From contig NZ_LT800499.1 of assembly GCF_900166625.1 (NCBI RefSeq), forward strand, positions 339,155 through 403,154: 64,000 nucleotides of DNA, given 5' to 3'. The stretch comes from Halobacillus massiliensis (lineage in GTDB: Bacteria > Bacillota > Bacilli > Bacillales > Halobacillaceae). The translations under genes were made by a program, and so were the position numbers. Below are positions 34,897-43,726 of the stretch, in pieces. A model generated the notes under the pieces. That model worked only from the letters and a program-made list of their open reading frames with translations. It was not told the DNA's origin and made no database searches. The number at the start of each line of letters is the position of its first letter. The first letter of the stretch is position 1.

Positions 34897-36114
34897 TTGG
34901 TACTGCCATTTGATATTTTAGAATATCACCAGCGTTTACAGGATACGAAAAGAAGGATGGCTGATAAAGGGATAGAGGTTCTTCTGATTACAGACCCGGC
35001 GAACATGAATTACTTATCAGGCTATGATGCGTGGTCTTTTTATGTTCATCAGATGCTCGTAATCGTCATCGATGAGCCTCAGCCGATTTGGATCGGACGC
35101 CTTCAGGACGCAAATGGTGCCAGAGCGACGACTTGGATATATGAAGAAAATGTGATTGCTTACCCTGATTATTATGTTCATTCCAATACCCATCACCCGA
35201 TGGATTTCATTTCAGAAATCCTGACACAAATTGGTCAGGGAAACCGGACGATTGGTGTAGAGATGGATCATTACTATTTTACAGGAATGGCACTGGAGCG
35301 TTTAAAGAAAGGCCTTCCAAATGCTAAAATTCTCGACGCCTCTTTACTTGTGAATTACGTAAGAATGGTGAAGTCAGACCAGGAAATTGAATATATGAAG
35401 AAAGCAGCGATCATTGCTGATCTTGCAATGGCGAAGGGAGTAGATAGCATAAGGGCCGGACAGAGAGAGTGTGATACGGCTGCTGACATCTACTACCAGC
35501 TTGTAAGGGGGACACCGGAGTTTGGCGGAGATTATCCATCCATTGTTCCGCTGCTGCCGACAGGCGACCATACATCTATTCCGCATTTAACATGGTCAGA
35601 CCGGCCGTTTGTAGATGGAAGTCCTGTGATTCTTGAATTGGCAGGCTGCTTCAAACGGTACCATGTCCCTTTGGCACGAACTGTTTCAATCGGTGAACCG
35701 AGTGAGAAGCTATGTGCTTTAGCGCCGGTTGTTCTTGAAGGAATAGAAAATGTGCTCACAGCGGCTAAGCCCGGAGTTACGTGCAGTGATCTTGAAGAAG
35801 TATGGAGAAAGTCGATTAAAAAATACGGGTTTGAAAAGGAATCCCGGCTCGGCTATTCTGTCGGTTTGAATTATCCGCCAGACTGGGGAGAGCATACGGC
35901 CAGTATTCGAAAAGGAGATATGACGGTACTTCAGCCGAATATGACGTTCCACCTTATTCCTGCCCTTTGGTTTGATTATGATGGTATTGAAATTAGTGAA
36001 ACCTTCCGTGTAACTGAGACTGGTTGTGAACGGTTCACGACCTACCCGCAGGAATTGATCGTAAAGAGCGAGCCATCGATCTTCGAGGTAAACAGCGGCG
36101 ACCAAATCAGTTAA
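34897..36114 (+). CDS. doeA: Ectoine hydrolase (DoeA/EutD type)
   Basis: A 405-residue M24 aminopeptidase-fold protein that opens the ectoine ring to N-acetyl-diaminobutyrate. The pita-bread fold is recognisable; the characteristic sequence is ITDPANMNYLSGYDAWSFY near the N-terminus, then LELAGCFKRYHVPLARTVS and the C-terminal HLIPALWFDYDGIEISETF. The usual M24 metal ligands are only partly conserved, as in known DoeA proteins. It starts with TTG behind GGGGGAGGG. First gene of a six-gene operon. Confidence 0.85.
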   Translation: MVLPFDILEYHQRLQDTKRRMADKGIEVLLITDPANMNYLSGYDAWSFYVHQMLVIVIDEPQPIWIGRLQDANGARATTWIYEENVIAYPDYYVHSNTHHPMDFISEILTQIGQGNRTIGVEMDHYYFTGMALERLKKGLPNAKILDASLLVNYVRMVKSDQEIEYMKKAAIIADLAMAKGVDSIRAGQRECDTAADIYYQLVRGTPEFGGDYPSIVPLLPTGDHTSIPHLTWSDRPFVDGSPVILELAGCFKRYHVPLARTVSIGEPSEKLCALAPVVLEGIENVLTAAKPGVTCSDLEEVWRKSIKKYGFEKESRLGYSVGLNYPPDWGEHTASIRKGDMTVLQPNMTFHLIPALWFDYDGIEISETFRVTETGCERFTTYPQELIVKSEPSIFEVNSGDQIS

Positions 36115-36121
36115 GGGGGCG

Positions 36122-37096
36122 ATGAAAATTCAGTTATATAAACGAGATGAAATTGAGCGTGTGATCCGACTGGATACAGACCTCATTCAGGAAGTGGAAA
36201 CAGCATTTACAGCATTGGCAACAAAGCGGGTAACCATGCCGCCGATTATGAGGATAGATGTCCCGGAGCATAATGGCGAAGTAGATATTAAATCTGCTTA
36301 TATCGAAGGAGTTGACAGCTTTGCTGTCAAACTCTCTTCAGGATTTTTCAATAATCCAGAAATCGGGCTGCCCAGTGCTAATGGGATGATGATTTTATTA
36401 AATTCAAAAACGGGAGAACCGCAGGCCATTTTTGCAGACAACGGGCTGCTGACAGATTTAAGAACAGCTGCTGCAGGAGCTGTCGCAGCAAGTTATCTCA
36501 GCCGTCGGGACAGCAGAACAGCTGGTATTATCGGCACAGGTGCCCAAGCACGTTATCAGCTGCAGGCGCTGCTGGCCGTTCGTCCTATTGAAAAGGCCAT
36601 TGTATATGGCAGGAACGAAAAGAAAGCGTCATGCTTTAAACAGGATATGGAGAATACACTCGGAATATCAGTACAGACAGCGGATACTCCTGAAGAAGCT
36701 GTCAGGAACAGTGATGTCGTTGTGACCACGACTCCATCTACTGAACCTATCGTGAATGGGGACTGGCTGTCGCCTGGTGTTCACGTTACGGCTATGGGTT
36801 CCGATGCGGAACATAAAAAAGAACTGAAACCAAGTGCGATTGATAAAGCTGATCTCTTTGTCTGTGACACCATCGAGCAGTCAAAAAGATTGGGAGAACT
36901 AAGGGAGATTCACTCTGGAGGGCTGACTCCTATTGAGCTGGGAGAAATTACTTCCGGCCATAGGCAAGGCCGTTCAAGCAAAGATCAAATTACCATTTGT
37001 GATCTGACAGGGACGGGTGTGCAGGATACAGTAATTGCTCGTTATGCCTATCATTTACTGGAATATAAGGAGGAAGATATTCATGAAAGACGCTAA
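36122..37096 (+). CDS. eutC: EutC, ornithine-cyclodeaminase-family protein
   Basis: A 324-residue protein of the ornithine cyclodeaminase/mu-crystallin family, with the Rossmann loop in IIGTGAQARYQLQAL and substrate-site residues in DNGLLTDLRTAAAGAVAA. In ectoine clusters this family is called EutC and works with EutB on hydroxylated diaminobutyrate, probably as an NAD(P)H-dependent imine reductase or ammonia-lyase partner. It lies 7 bases after doeA and overlaps the next gene by 14 bases. Confidence 0.82.
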   Translation: MKIQLYKRDEIERVIRLDTDLIQEVETAFTALATKRVTMPPIMRIDVPEHNGEVDIKSAYIEGVDSFAVKLSSGFFNNPEIGLPSANGMMILLNSKTGEPQAIFADNGLLTDLRTAAAGAVAASYLSRRDSRTAGIIGTGAQARYQLQALLAVRPIEKAIVYGRNEKKASCFKQDMENTLGISVQTADTPEEAVRNSDVVVTTTPSTEPIVNGDWLSPGVHVTAMGSDAEHKKELKPSAIDKADLFVCDTIEQSKRLGELREIHSGGLTPIELGEITSGHRQGRSSKDQITICDLTGTGVQDTVIARYAYHLLEYKEEDIHERR

Positions 37097-38279
37097 ATTC
37101 GCAACAAAATCAATTTGGGCTGGAGAAAAAGACGCACTCGCTTTTGGAGCTACACAGGTGCCGGTCGTGCACAGTGTTTCCTTTGGATATGACGATATGG
37201 ATGAATGGTATGAAGTTGCGGTCGGAAACAAAGAAGGACATATTTATGGCCGAAATACGAATCCGACTGTCGGTGCTTTCGAAGAGAAAGTACGGATTTT
37301 AGAAAATGCTGAAGCGGCAACCAGTTTTTCTACAGGAATGGCTGCGATTAGTAATACACTCGGTACTTTTCTTCAGCCAGGTGACAGAATTATTTCTATT
37401 AAAGACACGTATGGCGGTACAAATAAAATTTTTACAGAGTTTCTTCCAAAACAACAGATCGAAGTAGTTCTTTGTGATACAGGGGATCATGAAGCAATCG
37501 AGCGTGAAGTGGCCAAAGGCTGTAAAGTTCTGTATTTAGAAACACCAACAAACCCAACGGTGAAAATTACAGATATTAAGCGGATGGCGAAGGCTGGAAA
37601 AACAGTAGGAGCCACTGTAGTGATCGACAATACCTTTGCAACACCAGTTAATCAGAATCCACTTGATTTAGGAGTGGACCTCGTTCTGCACAGTGCCACG
37701 AAGTTCCTGGGAGGGCATGCTGATGCATTAGGCGGCGTCCTCTGTGGAAGCAAGGAACTTGTGGAACAGGTGTATCACTATAGAGAAATCAACGGGGCAA
37801 CACTTGATCCGATGGCTGCATATCTTCTGCTTCGCGGAATGAAAACCCTGCACCTCCGTATTGAAAAACAAAATAAAAACGCTATGGAGATCGCTGAATT
37901 CCTTAAAGGCTTTGACATAGTAGAAGGTGTGAATTATCCAGGGCTTCCTGAACATCCGGGCCATGAAATTGCAAAAGAACAGATGAAAGGCTTTGGCGGC
38001 ATGCTTAGCTTTTCAGTAAAAGGCGGTGTCGATACGGTTCGTCACCTGCTTCCTAAGCTCAAGTATGCGAACCGTGCAGCCAACCTTGGATCGGTTGAAA
38101 CCGTAGTAGGTCCTGCCCGTACTACAAGTCATGTGGAATGTACGCCGGCTGAGCGTGCAGCTATGGGAATTCCAGAGGGGCTTATCCGCTATTCAGCCGG
38201 TATTGAAGACATTGAGGACTTAAAACAAGATCTTACAGAAGCCTTTACATCCCTTCCTGCGGCAGTGCTGCAGAACTAA
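37083..38279 (+). CDS. Cystathionine-gamma-synthase-family PLP enzyme in the ectoine operon
   Basis: A 398-residue fold-type I enzyme with PLP Lys207 in HSATKFLGGHADALGG, phosphate-site YGRNTNPTVGAFE (about 55-67) and STGMAAIS. Family members do gamma-replacement or gamma/beta-elimination on homoserine esters, cystathionine or methionine. Here it sits inside an ectoine operon that lacks the DoeD transaminase, so its substrate may be 2,4-diaminobutyrate (inference). The start is ATG 37083, with AAGGAGG upstream; it overlaps eutC by 14 bases. A displaced methionine-metabolism enzyme is the alternative. Confidence 0.85.
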   Translation: MKDAKFATKSIWAGEKDALAFGATQVPVVHSVSFGYDDMDEWYEVAVGNKEGHIYGRNTNPTVGAFEEKVRILENAEAATSFSTGMAAISNTLGTFLQPGDRIISIKDTYGGTNKIFTEFLPKQQIEVVLCDTGDHEAIEREVAKGCKVLYLETPTNPTVKITDIKRMAKAGKTVGATVVIDNTFATPVNQNPLDLGVDLVLHSATKFLGGHADALGGVLCGSKELVEQVYHYREINGATLDPMAAYLLLRGMKTLHLRIEKQNKNAMEIAEFLKGFDIVEGVNYPGLPEHPGHEIAKEQMKGFGGMLSFSVKGGVDTVRHLLPKLKYANRAANLGSVETVVGPARTTSHVECTPAERAAMGIPEGLIRYSAGIEDIEDLKQDLTEAFTSLPAAVLQN

Positions 38280-38294
38280 AGAGGGGAATGGGCT

Positions 38295-39476
38295 GTGAGA
38301 ACCGCAGAAAAGGCATCGAGAAATCTGCTTTCTCAATTAATTTCCTGGAGACGTCATTTTCATCAATATCCTGAACTGAGTTTTCAGGAAAAACGAACGA
38401 GTGAGAAGGTTGAAGAAGTCTTAAAAGGATTTAAAGTTTATGATATTCAAACCAAAGTAGGGGGTTATGGCGTTATCGCCACCCTCAATTTTGGGGAAGG
38501 GCCAGTCATTGGGTTCAGGGCCGATATGGATGCCTTGCCGATTGCTGAGAAATCTTCCCATAACTATGTATCAAAGACACGAGGTATTATGCACGCATGC
38601 GGGCATGATGCTCATACGTCAATATTACTCGGGCTGGCCAAAGTTTTGGCCGACAGCTATCCGACCTCAAGGCTGAAGGGAACGATAAAGCTCATTTTTC
38701 AGCCGGCAGAAGAAAGCTGTGACGCTCTTGGGGAAACAGGTGCTGTGAAAATGCTGAATTCCGGGTACCTTGATGACTTGGATGCTGTTATCGCCCTCCA
38801 TATGTGTCCATGGAGAAAAAGAGGAAGTATTCAAATTCATGACGGGCCCAGCATGGCTAACAATGATGAGTTTGAGCTTATCATTAAAGGCAGCGGCGGG
38901 CACGGAGGCTACCCTCATGAATCTAAAGATCCGATCTGGATGAGCAGCTTTGTTTTACAAGCCCTTTACAGCTTAAATGGGAGAAAAGTTGATCCGCTTC
39001 AAGTAAGTGCATTAAGCATCGGTCAAATTCATGGTGGCGAAGCCAATAATGTCATCCCTGATACTGTAACCATTAAGGGAACGATGCGATCTTATTTAGC
39101 TTCTGTACGGGATCAGCTGATTAAAGAAGTGGAGCAGGCGGCATCTATTGTGAAAACGTTAGGCGGAGATTTTGAACTTCATGTGCAAAAGGGAGAGCCG
39201 GCATTAAACAATGAGCCCGCCCTCAATCAAATTATCAGAAAAGCGGCGGAAGGGTTTCATCAGGTGGAGGAGCCTTTTGGAATGGGCAGTGAAGACTTTA
39301 GTTATATAACAAACCGTATAAGCGGTACGATGTTTTTTCTCGGAAGCGGTCCTGCAGAAGCTTATGGACTTCATCACCCGATGTTCGATATTGATGAGGC
39401 AGCTATGGAGGATGGTGTGAAGATTTTTATAAAGAGTGCAGAGATTCTGTTATCTAGTGAAGGAGGGGGATTATGA
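38295..39476 (+). CDS. doeB: M20-family amidohydrolase, probable N-acetyl-diaminobutyrate deacetylase
   Basis: A 393-residue metallo-amidohydrolase of the M20D group. Metal-binding motifs: FRADMDALPI, HACGHDAHTSILLG, QPAEE, and a C-terminal GMGSEDFSY with a late HHP. It would remove the acetyl group from the ectoine-ring-opening product, the DoeB step. Hippurate hydrolases and N-acyl-amino-acid deacylases look alike, so the assignment leans on its place in the operon. It starts with GTG; its stop overlaps the next gene by 4 bases. Confidence 0.78.
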   Translation: MRTAEKASRNLLSQLISWRRHFHQYPELSFQEKRTSEKVEEVLKGFKVYDIQTKVGGYGVIATLNFGEGPVIGFRADMDALPIAEKSSHNYVSKTRGIMHACGHDAHTSILLGLAKVLADSYPTSRLKGTIKLIFQPAEESCDALGETGAVKMLNSGYLDDLDAVIALHMCPWRKRGSIQIHDGPSMANNDEFELIIKGSGGHGGYPHESKDPIWMSSFVLQALYSLNGRKVDPLQVSALSIGQIHGGEANNVIPDTVTIKGTMRSYLASVRDQLIKEVEQAASIVKTLGGDFELHVQKGEPALNNEPALNQIIRKAAEGFHQVEEPFGMGSEDFSYITNRISGTMFFLGSGPAEAYGLHHPMFDIDEAAMEDGVKIFIKSAEILLSSEGGGL

Positions 39477-40528
39477 CAACAAATATTGCGTTTGTTGGAT
39501 TTGGCGGAGTTGGCCAGGCGCTTGCTGAAATTCTCTTGGAGCGCAGAGAAAGTCTTCTGGATGACTATGGGCTGGATGCAAAAGTAGTAGCAGTAGCAGA
39601 CATGATGAAAGGATCGATTTATGATCCGGACGGACTTGATATCGAACAGCTGCTTCAGGCAGTCAGGCAGAAAGGAACCGTTGAAGCCTATTCAGGAGGA
39701 GCAGGAGTCATTACCGGATTAAGCAGTATCGAAACGATCATTCAGACAAACGCCGACGTTATTGTGGAGGTTACCTTTACAGACGTAAAAACAGGTGAAC
39801 CTGCAATTACGCACTGCCGAACGGCTTTTGAACACCATAAGAGCGTGGTTACAACGAATAAGGGGCCAGTTGCCCTTGCTTATCAGGAGCTGAGCGAACT
39901 GGCAGAGCAGAAAGGCGAATTTTTCGGCTTTGAAGGCACAGTTATGAGCGGAACACCGGCTTTGAGAATGCCGGTTGAAACGCTGGCAGGCAATGAAATC
40001 AAAAGTATTCGAGGAATTTTAAATGGGACGACAAATTATATTTTAACAGAAATGGAAAAAGGCCAATCCTATGAAGAAGCGCTTTCTAAAGCGCAGAAGC
40101 TGGGATATGCCGAAGCCGACCCGACTAGTGATGTAGAGGGATATGATGCCAGATATAAAGCGGCGATTCTCTCTAATTACATTATGGGAGTACCGATTGC
40201 TCATACAGAAGTAGAATGTGAAGGCATTACGAATATGAGCCAGGAGCAGGTTCAGTCGGCTCTGAAAGAAGGAAAACGATGGAGACTCATCGCTGATATT
40301 ACAAAGGTTAATGGAGGAGTGAAAGCTTCTGTTAAGCCTGAGTGCATTGAAGCATCAGATCCTTTAGCCAGTGTTTCCGGTCCGACCAATGCTATTCTCT
40401 ATCAGTGTGACTTAGCAGGTCCTATTTTATTGACAGGAGCAGGCGCCGGTTTAAAGGAAACAGGTTTTTCTTTACTCATTGATCTCATTCATTATCAGAA
40501 AACAAATCAGCTCGCGAAAATTAATTAG
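39473..40528 (+). CDS. Homoserine dehydrogenase, catalytic-only type
   Basis: 351 residues: an N-terminal Rossmann domain (GFGGVGQALAEIL), a conserved catalytic region with NKGPVAL, GILNGTTNYILTEME and AEADPTSDVEGYDARYKA. It interconverts aspartate semialdehyde and homoserine with NAD(P). It lacks the C-terminal ACT domain that gives threonine feedback in biosynthetic Hom, and no thrB or thrC is nearby. The ectoine-operon setting suggests a catabolic direction, homoserine to aspartate semialdehyde (inference). Confidence 0.88.
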   Translation: MTTNIAFVGFGGVGQALAEILLERRESLLDDYGLDAKVVAVADMMKGSIYDPDGLDIEQLLQAVRQKGTVEAYSGGAGVITGLSSIETIIQTNADVIVEVTFTDVKTGEPAITHCRTAFEHHKSVVTTNKGPVALAYQELSELAEQKGEFFGFEGTVMSGTPALRMPVETLAGNEIKSIRGILNGTTNYILTEMEKGQSYEEALSKAQKLGYAEADPTSDVEGYDARYKAAILSNYIMGVPIAHTEVECEGITNMSQEQVQSALKEGKRWRLIADITKVNGGVKASVKPECIEASDPLASVSGPTNAILYQCDLAGPILLTGAGAGLKETGFSLLIDLIHYQKTNQLAKIN

Positions 40529-40542
40529 GATGGGGTGATCCG

Positions 40543-41991
40543 ATGCATACACAGATTTTGTCAAAAAAGATGTTAGTCGGAGGGAAATGGATAGCCGGTG
40601 AAAAAACTTTTGAGGTTCGCAACCCGCAGGATAACGCTCTGATCGCACGTGTTCCGGCAGCTTCCAAAGAGCAGATGAAGGAAGCCATAGAAGCCGCAGA
40701 GCGTACGTATCGTTCAACAAAAGTATGGCCGGTTCACGAACGCATGACCATCCTAAATAAAGTAGCCCAGTATATGAGAGATCACGCGGAAGATTTTGCT
40801 GAGATCATTGCTAGAGAAGGAAGCAAAACGATCAATGAAGCCCGCGGTGAAGTAAAGAGAGCTGCTCAAACGATTCAAATCAGCGCAGAAGAAGCCAGAA
40901 GAATAAACGGTGAAACGATCAATTTCGATCAGAATGAAGGCAGTGAAAACAGAGTAGGATACTTTTACCGCTTTCCAGTGGGGGTTGTTGGTGCGATCAC
41001 ACCTTTTAATGATCCGCTGAATATGGTCGCCCACAAAATTGGTCCTGCGATCGCTTCGGGGAATGCCGTCGTTTTAAAACCGGCTTCTGTAACGCCTCTC
41101 AGTGCCATTAAGCTGGCAGAAGCATTTATGGAAGCAGGTCTTCCTGAAGGGTTCTTATCTGTTGTCACTGGCTCAGGAAGAGAATTAGGAGATACGCTTG
41201 TGACACACCCTGCAGTGCAAATGATATCTTTTACAGGAGGATCTTCAGCCGGTGAAAAAATCACCGAGAAAGCCGGTGCGAAAAAAGTCTGCATGGAGCT
41301 TGGCTCCAATTCACCTGTCATTGTGTTAAAAGACGCAGACCTTCATGATGCGGTTCAATCCACAGTGTCCGGTGCTTTTGCAGCCGTTGGCCAAAACTGC
41401 CTGGGTGTTCAGAGAATATATGTGGAAAGGTCGATATATCCACAGTTTCTTACCACTTTTATTAACCGGACGACAGAGCTGAGAATTGGAGATAAGATGG
41501 ATGAATGGACAGATGTCGGTCCGTTGATTACAGAGAAGGAAGCGAAGCGGGTTGAGGAATGGGTGAATGAGGCTGTCAGCAAAGGAGCGATCGTTAAAGC
41601 AGGAGGCTATCGTGAAGGTGCTTTTTATGCACCGACGGTTTTAACCAATGTTTCCGAAGACGCAAAGATTGCAAAAGAAGAAATTTTTGGCCCTGTTGTT
41701 CTCATTTACCCAATTGATTCTCTGTATGAAGCTGTGGAAAGATCCAATGACGTAAACTACGGACTGCAGGCCGGTATATTTACAAATGATATCAACCAGG
41801 CCTTCTATGCCATCAAGAATATGAACGTCGGCGGTATCATGATCAATGACAGCAGTGATTACCGGATAGATGCTATGCCATTTGGCGGAACGAAAGGATC
41901 CGGAGTAGGCAGAGAAGGTATTAAATACGCGATCGAAGCTATGACAGAAGCTAAGGTTGTATCATTTAGACTGCAGGAAAACCTGCTTTAA
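40543..41991 (+). CDS. Aldehyde dehydrogenase, probable semialdehyde oxidising (DoeC role)
   Basis: A 482-residue NAD(P)-dependent aldehyde dehydrogenase. General base Glu252 in CMELGSNSP and nucleophile Cys286 in VGQNCLGVQR are present, with the FTGGSSAGEKI nucleotide loop. In the ectoine pathway the last step oxidises aspartate semialdehyde to aspartate (DoeC), and this is the only candidate here. It is last gene of the operon, followed by a strong terminator. Specificity cannot be read directly from sequence. Confidence 0.85.
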   Translation: MHTQILSKKMLVGGKWIAGEKTFEVRNPQDNALIARVPAASKEQMKEAIEAAERTYRSTKVWPVHERMTILNKVAQYMRDHAEDFAEIIAREGSKTINEARGEVKRAAQTIQISAEEARRINGETINFDQNEGSENRVGYFYRFPVGVVGAITPFNDPLNMVAHKIGPAIASGNAVVLKPASVTPLSAIKLAEAFMEAGLPEGFLSVVTGSGRELGDTLVTHPAVQMISFTGGSSAGEKITEKAGAKKVCMELGSNSPVIVLKDADLHDAVQSTVSGAFAAVGQNCLGVQRIYVERSIYPQFLTTFINRTTELRIGDKMDEWTDVGPLITEKEAKRVEEWVNEAVSKGAIVKAGGYREGAFYAPTVLTNVSEDAKIAKEEIFGPVVLIYPIDSLYEAVERSNDVNYGLQAGIFTNDINQAFYAIKNMNVGGIMINDSSDYRIDAMPFGGTKGSGVGREGIKYAIEAMTEAKVVSFRLQENLL

Positions 41992-41997
41992 TATAGC

Positions 41998-42028
41998 AAA
42001 AGCCGCTGAATTCAGCGGCTTTTTTACT
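41998..42028 (+). terminator. Terminator of the ectoine operon
   Basis: AAAAGCCGCTGAATTCAGCGGCTTTTTT, given in two halves as AGCCGCTGAA/TTCAGCGGCT plus flanking A and T runs, 7 bases after the stop. Confidence 0.9.
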
Positions 42029-42149
42029 TTTTAAGTAGAGCCGAATTAAAAGAACGACTAGACTCCACCGCTTCTTCCTGCTTTTTCAAGGAGAGTTTTC
42101 CCTGAAATCGAGCAAATTATAAAGGAGAAAACCTTAGGAGGAAACCTCA

Positions 42150-42803
42150 TTGAAAAAAGTGATTTTTAGCACCTTCATCCTTATGATGCTGGCTGCTTGC
42201 GGTACGAACAACAACGAAACGATGGATAGAAGTGCCTATGATTACAATAGAGTATCATTTGGCACTAAGGATGTAGGCGATAAACGTGTGGTGGATGATG
42301 TAAACTTCCGTGGAAACAATTTTCCTGATCAAGGAAGAGGTGCGATTCTTCCCCACGGACAATATGGCATGGAAGAGCCGAATGCCGATCAGCGTGTGGA
42401 AGTGGACAATCAGGGCCGTGGAGAACTGAGCGAAGCGGAACAGCATGTTATCGAACTGACGAACGAGCATAGAGGGGCGCAGGGACTAGAACCGCTTAGT
42501 CTTAATAAACAATTGGATGATGTAGCGCAAATGAAGTCAAACGATATGGCGCAAAATAATTATTTTGCCCATAATTCACCGACATATGGAAATCCTAGTC
42601 AAATGCTGAAAAGCAAAAATGTTGACTTCCAAAAAGCGGCTGAGAACATTGCCCATGGTATGCGTTCTCCAGAAGAAGTTGTCAATGGCTGGATGAACAG
42701 TCCATCCCACCGCAAAAATATCTTAGATCCGGACTTAAAAGAAATCGGTGTAGGGTATTCAGAAAATGGAAACTATTGGACACAGATTTTTATAACAAAA
42801 TAA
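42150..42803 (+). CDS. CAP-domain lipoprotein (YkwD type)
   Basis: 217 residues: lipoprotein signal ending LMMLAAC, a linker of about 75 residues rich in Asp, Asn and Arg, and a C-terminal CAP/SCP domain (about 92-217) with LTNEHRGAQGLEPL, YFAHNSPTYG, AENIAHGMRSPEEVVNGWMNSPSHRKNIL. CAP domains occur in extracellular and spore-coat proteins such as YkwD and SafA-associated factors; activity is mostly unknown. The start is TTG 42150 behind AGGAGG. It has its own terminator. Confidence 0.85.
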   Translation: MKKVIFSTFILMMLAACGTNNNETMDRSAYDYNRVSFGTKDVGDKRVVDDVNFRGNNFPDQGRGAILPHGQYGMEEPNADQRVEVDNQGRGELSEAEQHVIELTNEHRGAQGLEPLSLNKQLDDVAQMKSNDMAQNNYFAHNSPTYGNPSQMLKSKNVDFQKAAENIAHGMRSPEEVVNGWMNSPSHRKNILDPDLKEIGVGYSENGNYWTQIFITK

Positions 42804-42810
42804 GCATTTA

Positions 42811-42838
42811 AAGCCCCTCTTTCTTGAGGGGTTTTTTG
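42811..42838 (+). terminator. Terminator after the CAP gene
   Basis: CCCCTC/GAGGGG hairpin around TTTCTT, then six T. Confidence 0.88.
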
Positions 42839-42931
42839 CTGTAAAACTGGAAGAAATAACTGTGACTGATTTAAAGCGGAAACAGGAATGCTAAAAAAAA
42901 GAAACTAAAAGTAAGAAGGGAGTCTGCAGGC

Positions 42932-43639
42932 ATGAAAAAGGTTTGTGTCCTTCTATGCTTCCTCTTTTCCATAAGTTTATTTTATCCTTCCTCGCTAAGG
43001 GCTGAATCTTCCCAGCAGCTTGTAGCGATTGGTGATTCTATTCCATATGGATACAATCTGACGACAGAAAACATCAGCCCTCCTGGTGATGCTTTTCCGT
43101 ATTTGATTGGAAAACAAGAAAACCTGGAGGTTACCAATTTAAGTATACCTGGCCTGACTTCGAAGGAAATGCTTTTTGCCATTCGCGAAAATGAGCTGTT
43201 CAGGGAAACCATAAAAGAGGCGGATTACGTGGTGTTATATATAGGCGGGAATGACCTGTTAAACTTATTGAAGAAGCATAAAGGTATTCAAGGGGTTAAA
43301 ATGGATGAAATCGCTTATGTAGTGCGTAATCTCTTGTATAATGTGTATTCAATAGCTGTAGAACTGGATCAGTTAACAGAAGGCGAGATTCTCGTTTATA
43401 ATTTGTACAATCCGTATCCTGCCGAGGGAGAGGATCTGGAACAGCCTTTAGAGCTCATAAATAACCAGTACAGCTCTTTGATAGAACTCCTAAGTCACTT
43501 TACCAGTATTAAGCTGGTGGACGCTTACCATGCGTTTAAAGGCCATCCAGAATATATCATTCCTGGAGACGTCCATCCTTCCAGAGAAGGGCAGAGAGTA
43601 TTGGCGGAAATTGGATGGAAGCAGATGCAGAAGGAATAA
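42932..43639 (+). CDS. Secreted SGNH/GDSL-family hydrolase
   Basis: 235 residues with a signal peptide (about 1-25) and the SGNH blocks: AIGDSIPYGY (Ser nucleophile), GLTSKE, IGGNDLLNLL (Asn) and GDVHPSREGQRVLAE (Asp and His). It is a lipase or esterase-like enzyme acting outside the membrane, such as on acylated wall polymers; the substrate is unknown. Confidence 0.87.
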   Translation: MKKVCVLLCFLFSISLFYPSSLRAESSQQLVAIGDSIPYGYNLTTENISPPGDAFPYLIGKQENLEVTNLSIPGLTSKEMLFAIRENELFRETIKEADYVVLYIGGNDLLNLLKKHKGIQGVKMDEIAYVVRNLLYNVYSIAVELDQLTEGEILVYNLYNPYPAEGEDLEQPLELINNQYSSLIELLSHFTSIKLVDAYHAFKGHPEYIIPGDVHPSREGQRVLAEIGWKQMQKE

Positions 43640-43670
43640 AAGTACCGAAACTTTTCATCGGTACTTTGTA
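43639..43670 (+). terminator. Terminator-like hairpin after the SGNH gene
   Basis: AAAGTACCGA/TCGGTACTTT stem; the T-tract is short. Confidence 0.6.
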
Positions 43671-43726
43671 CATAATATAATCTTGTTATAATAAAAATAA
43701 AACTAGCATAAGGAGATTTTATACAT

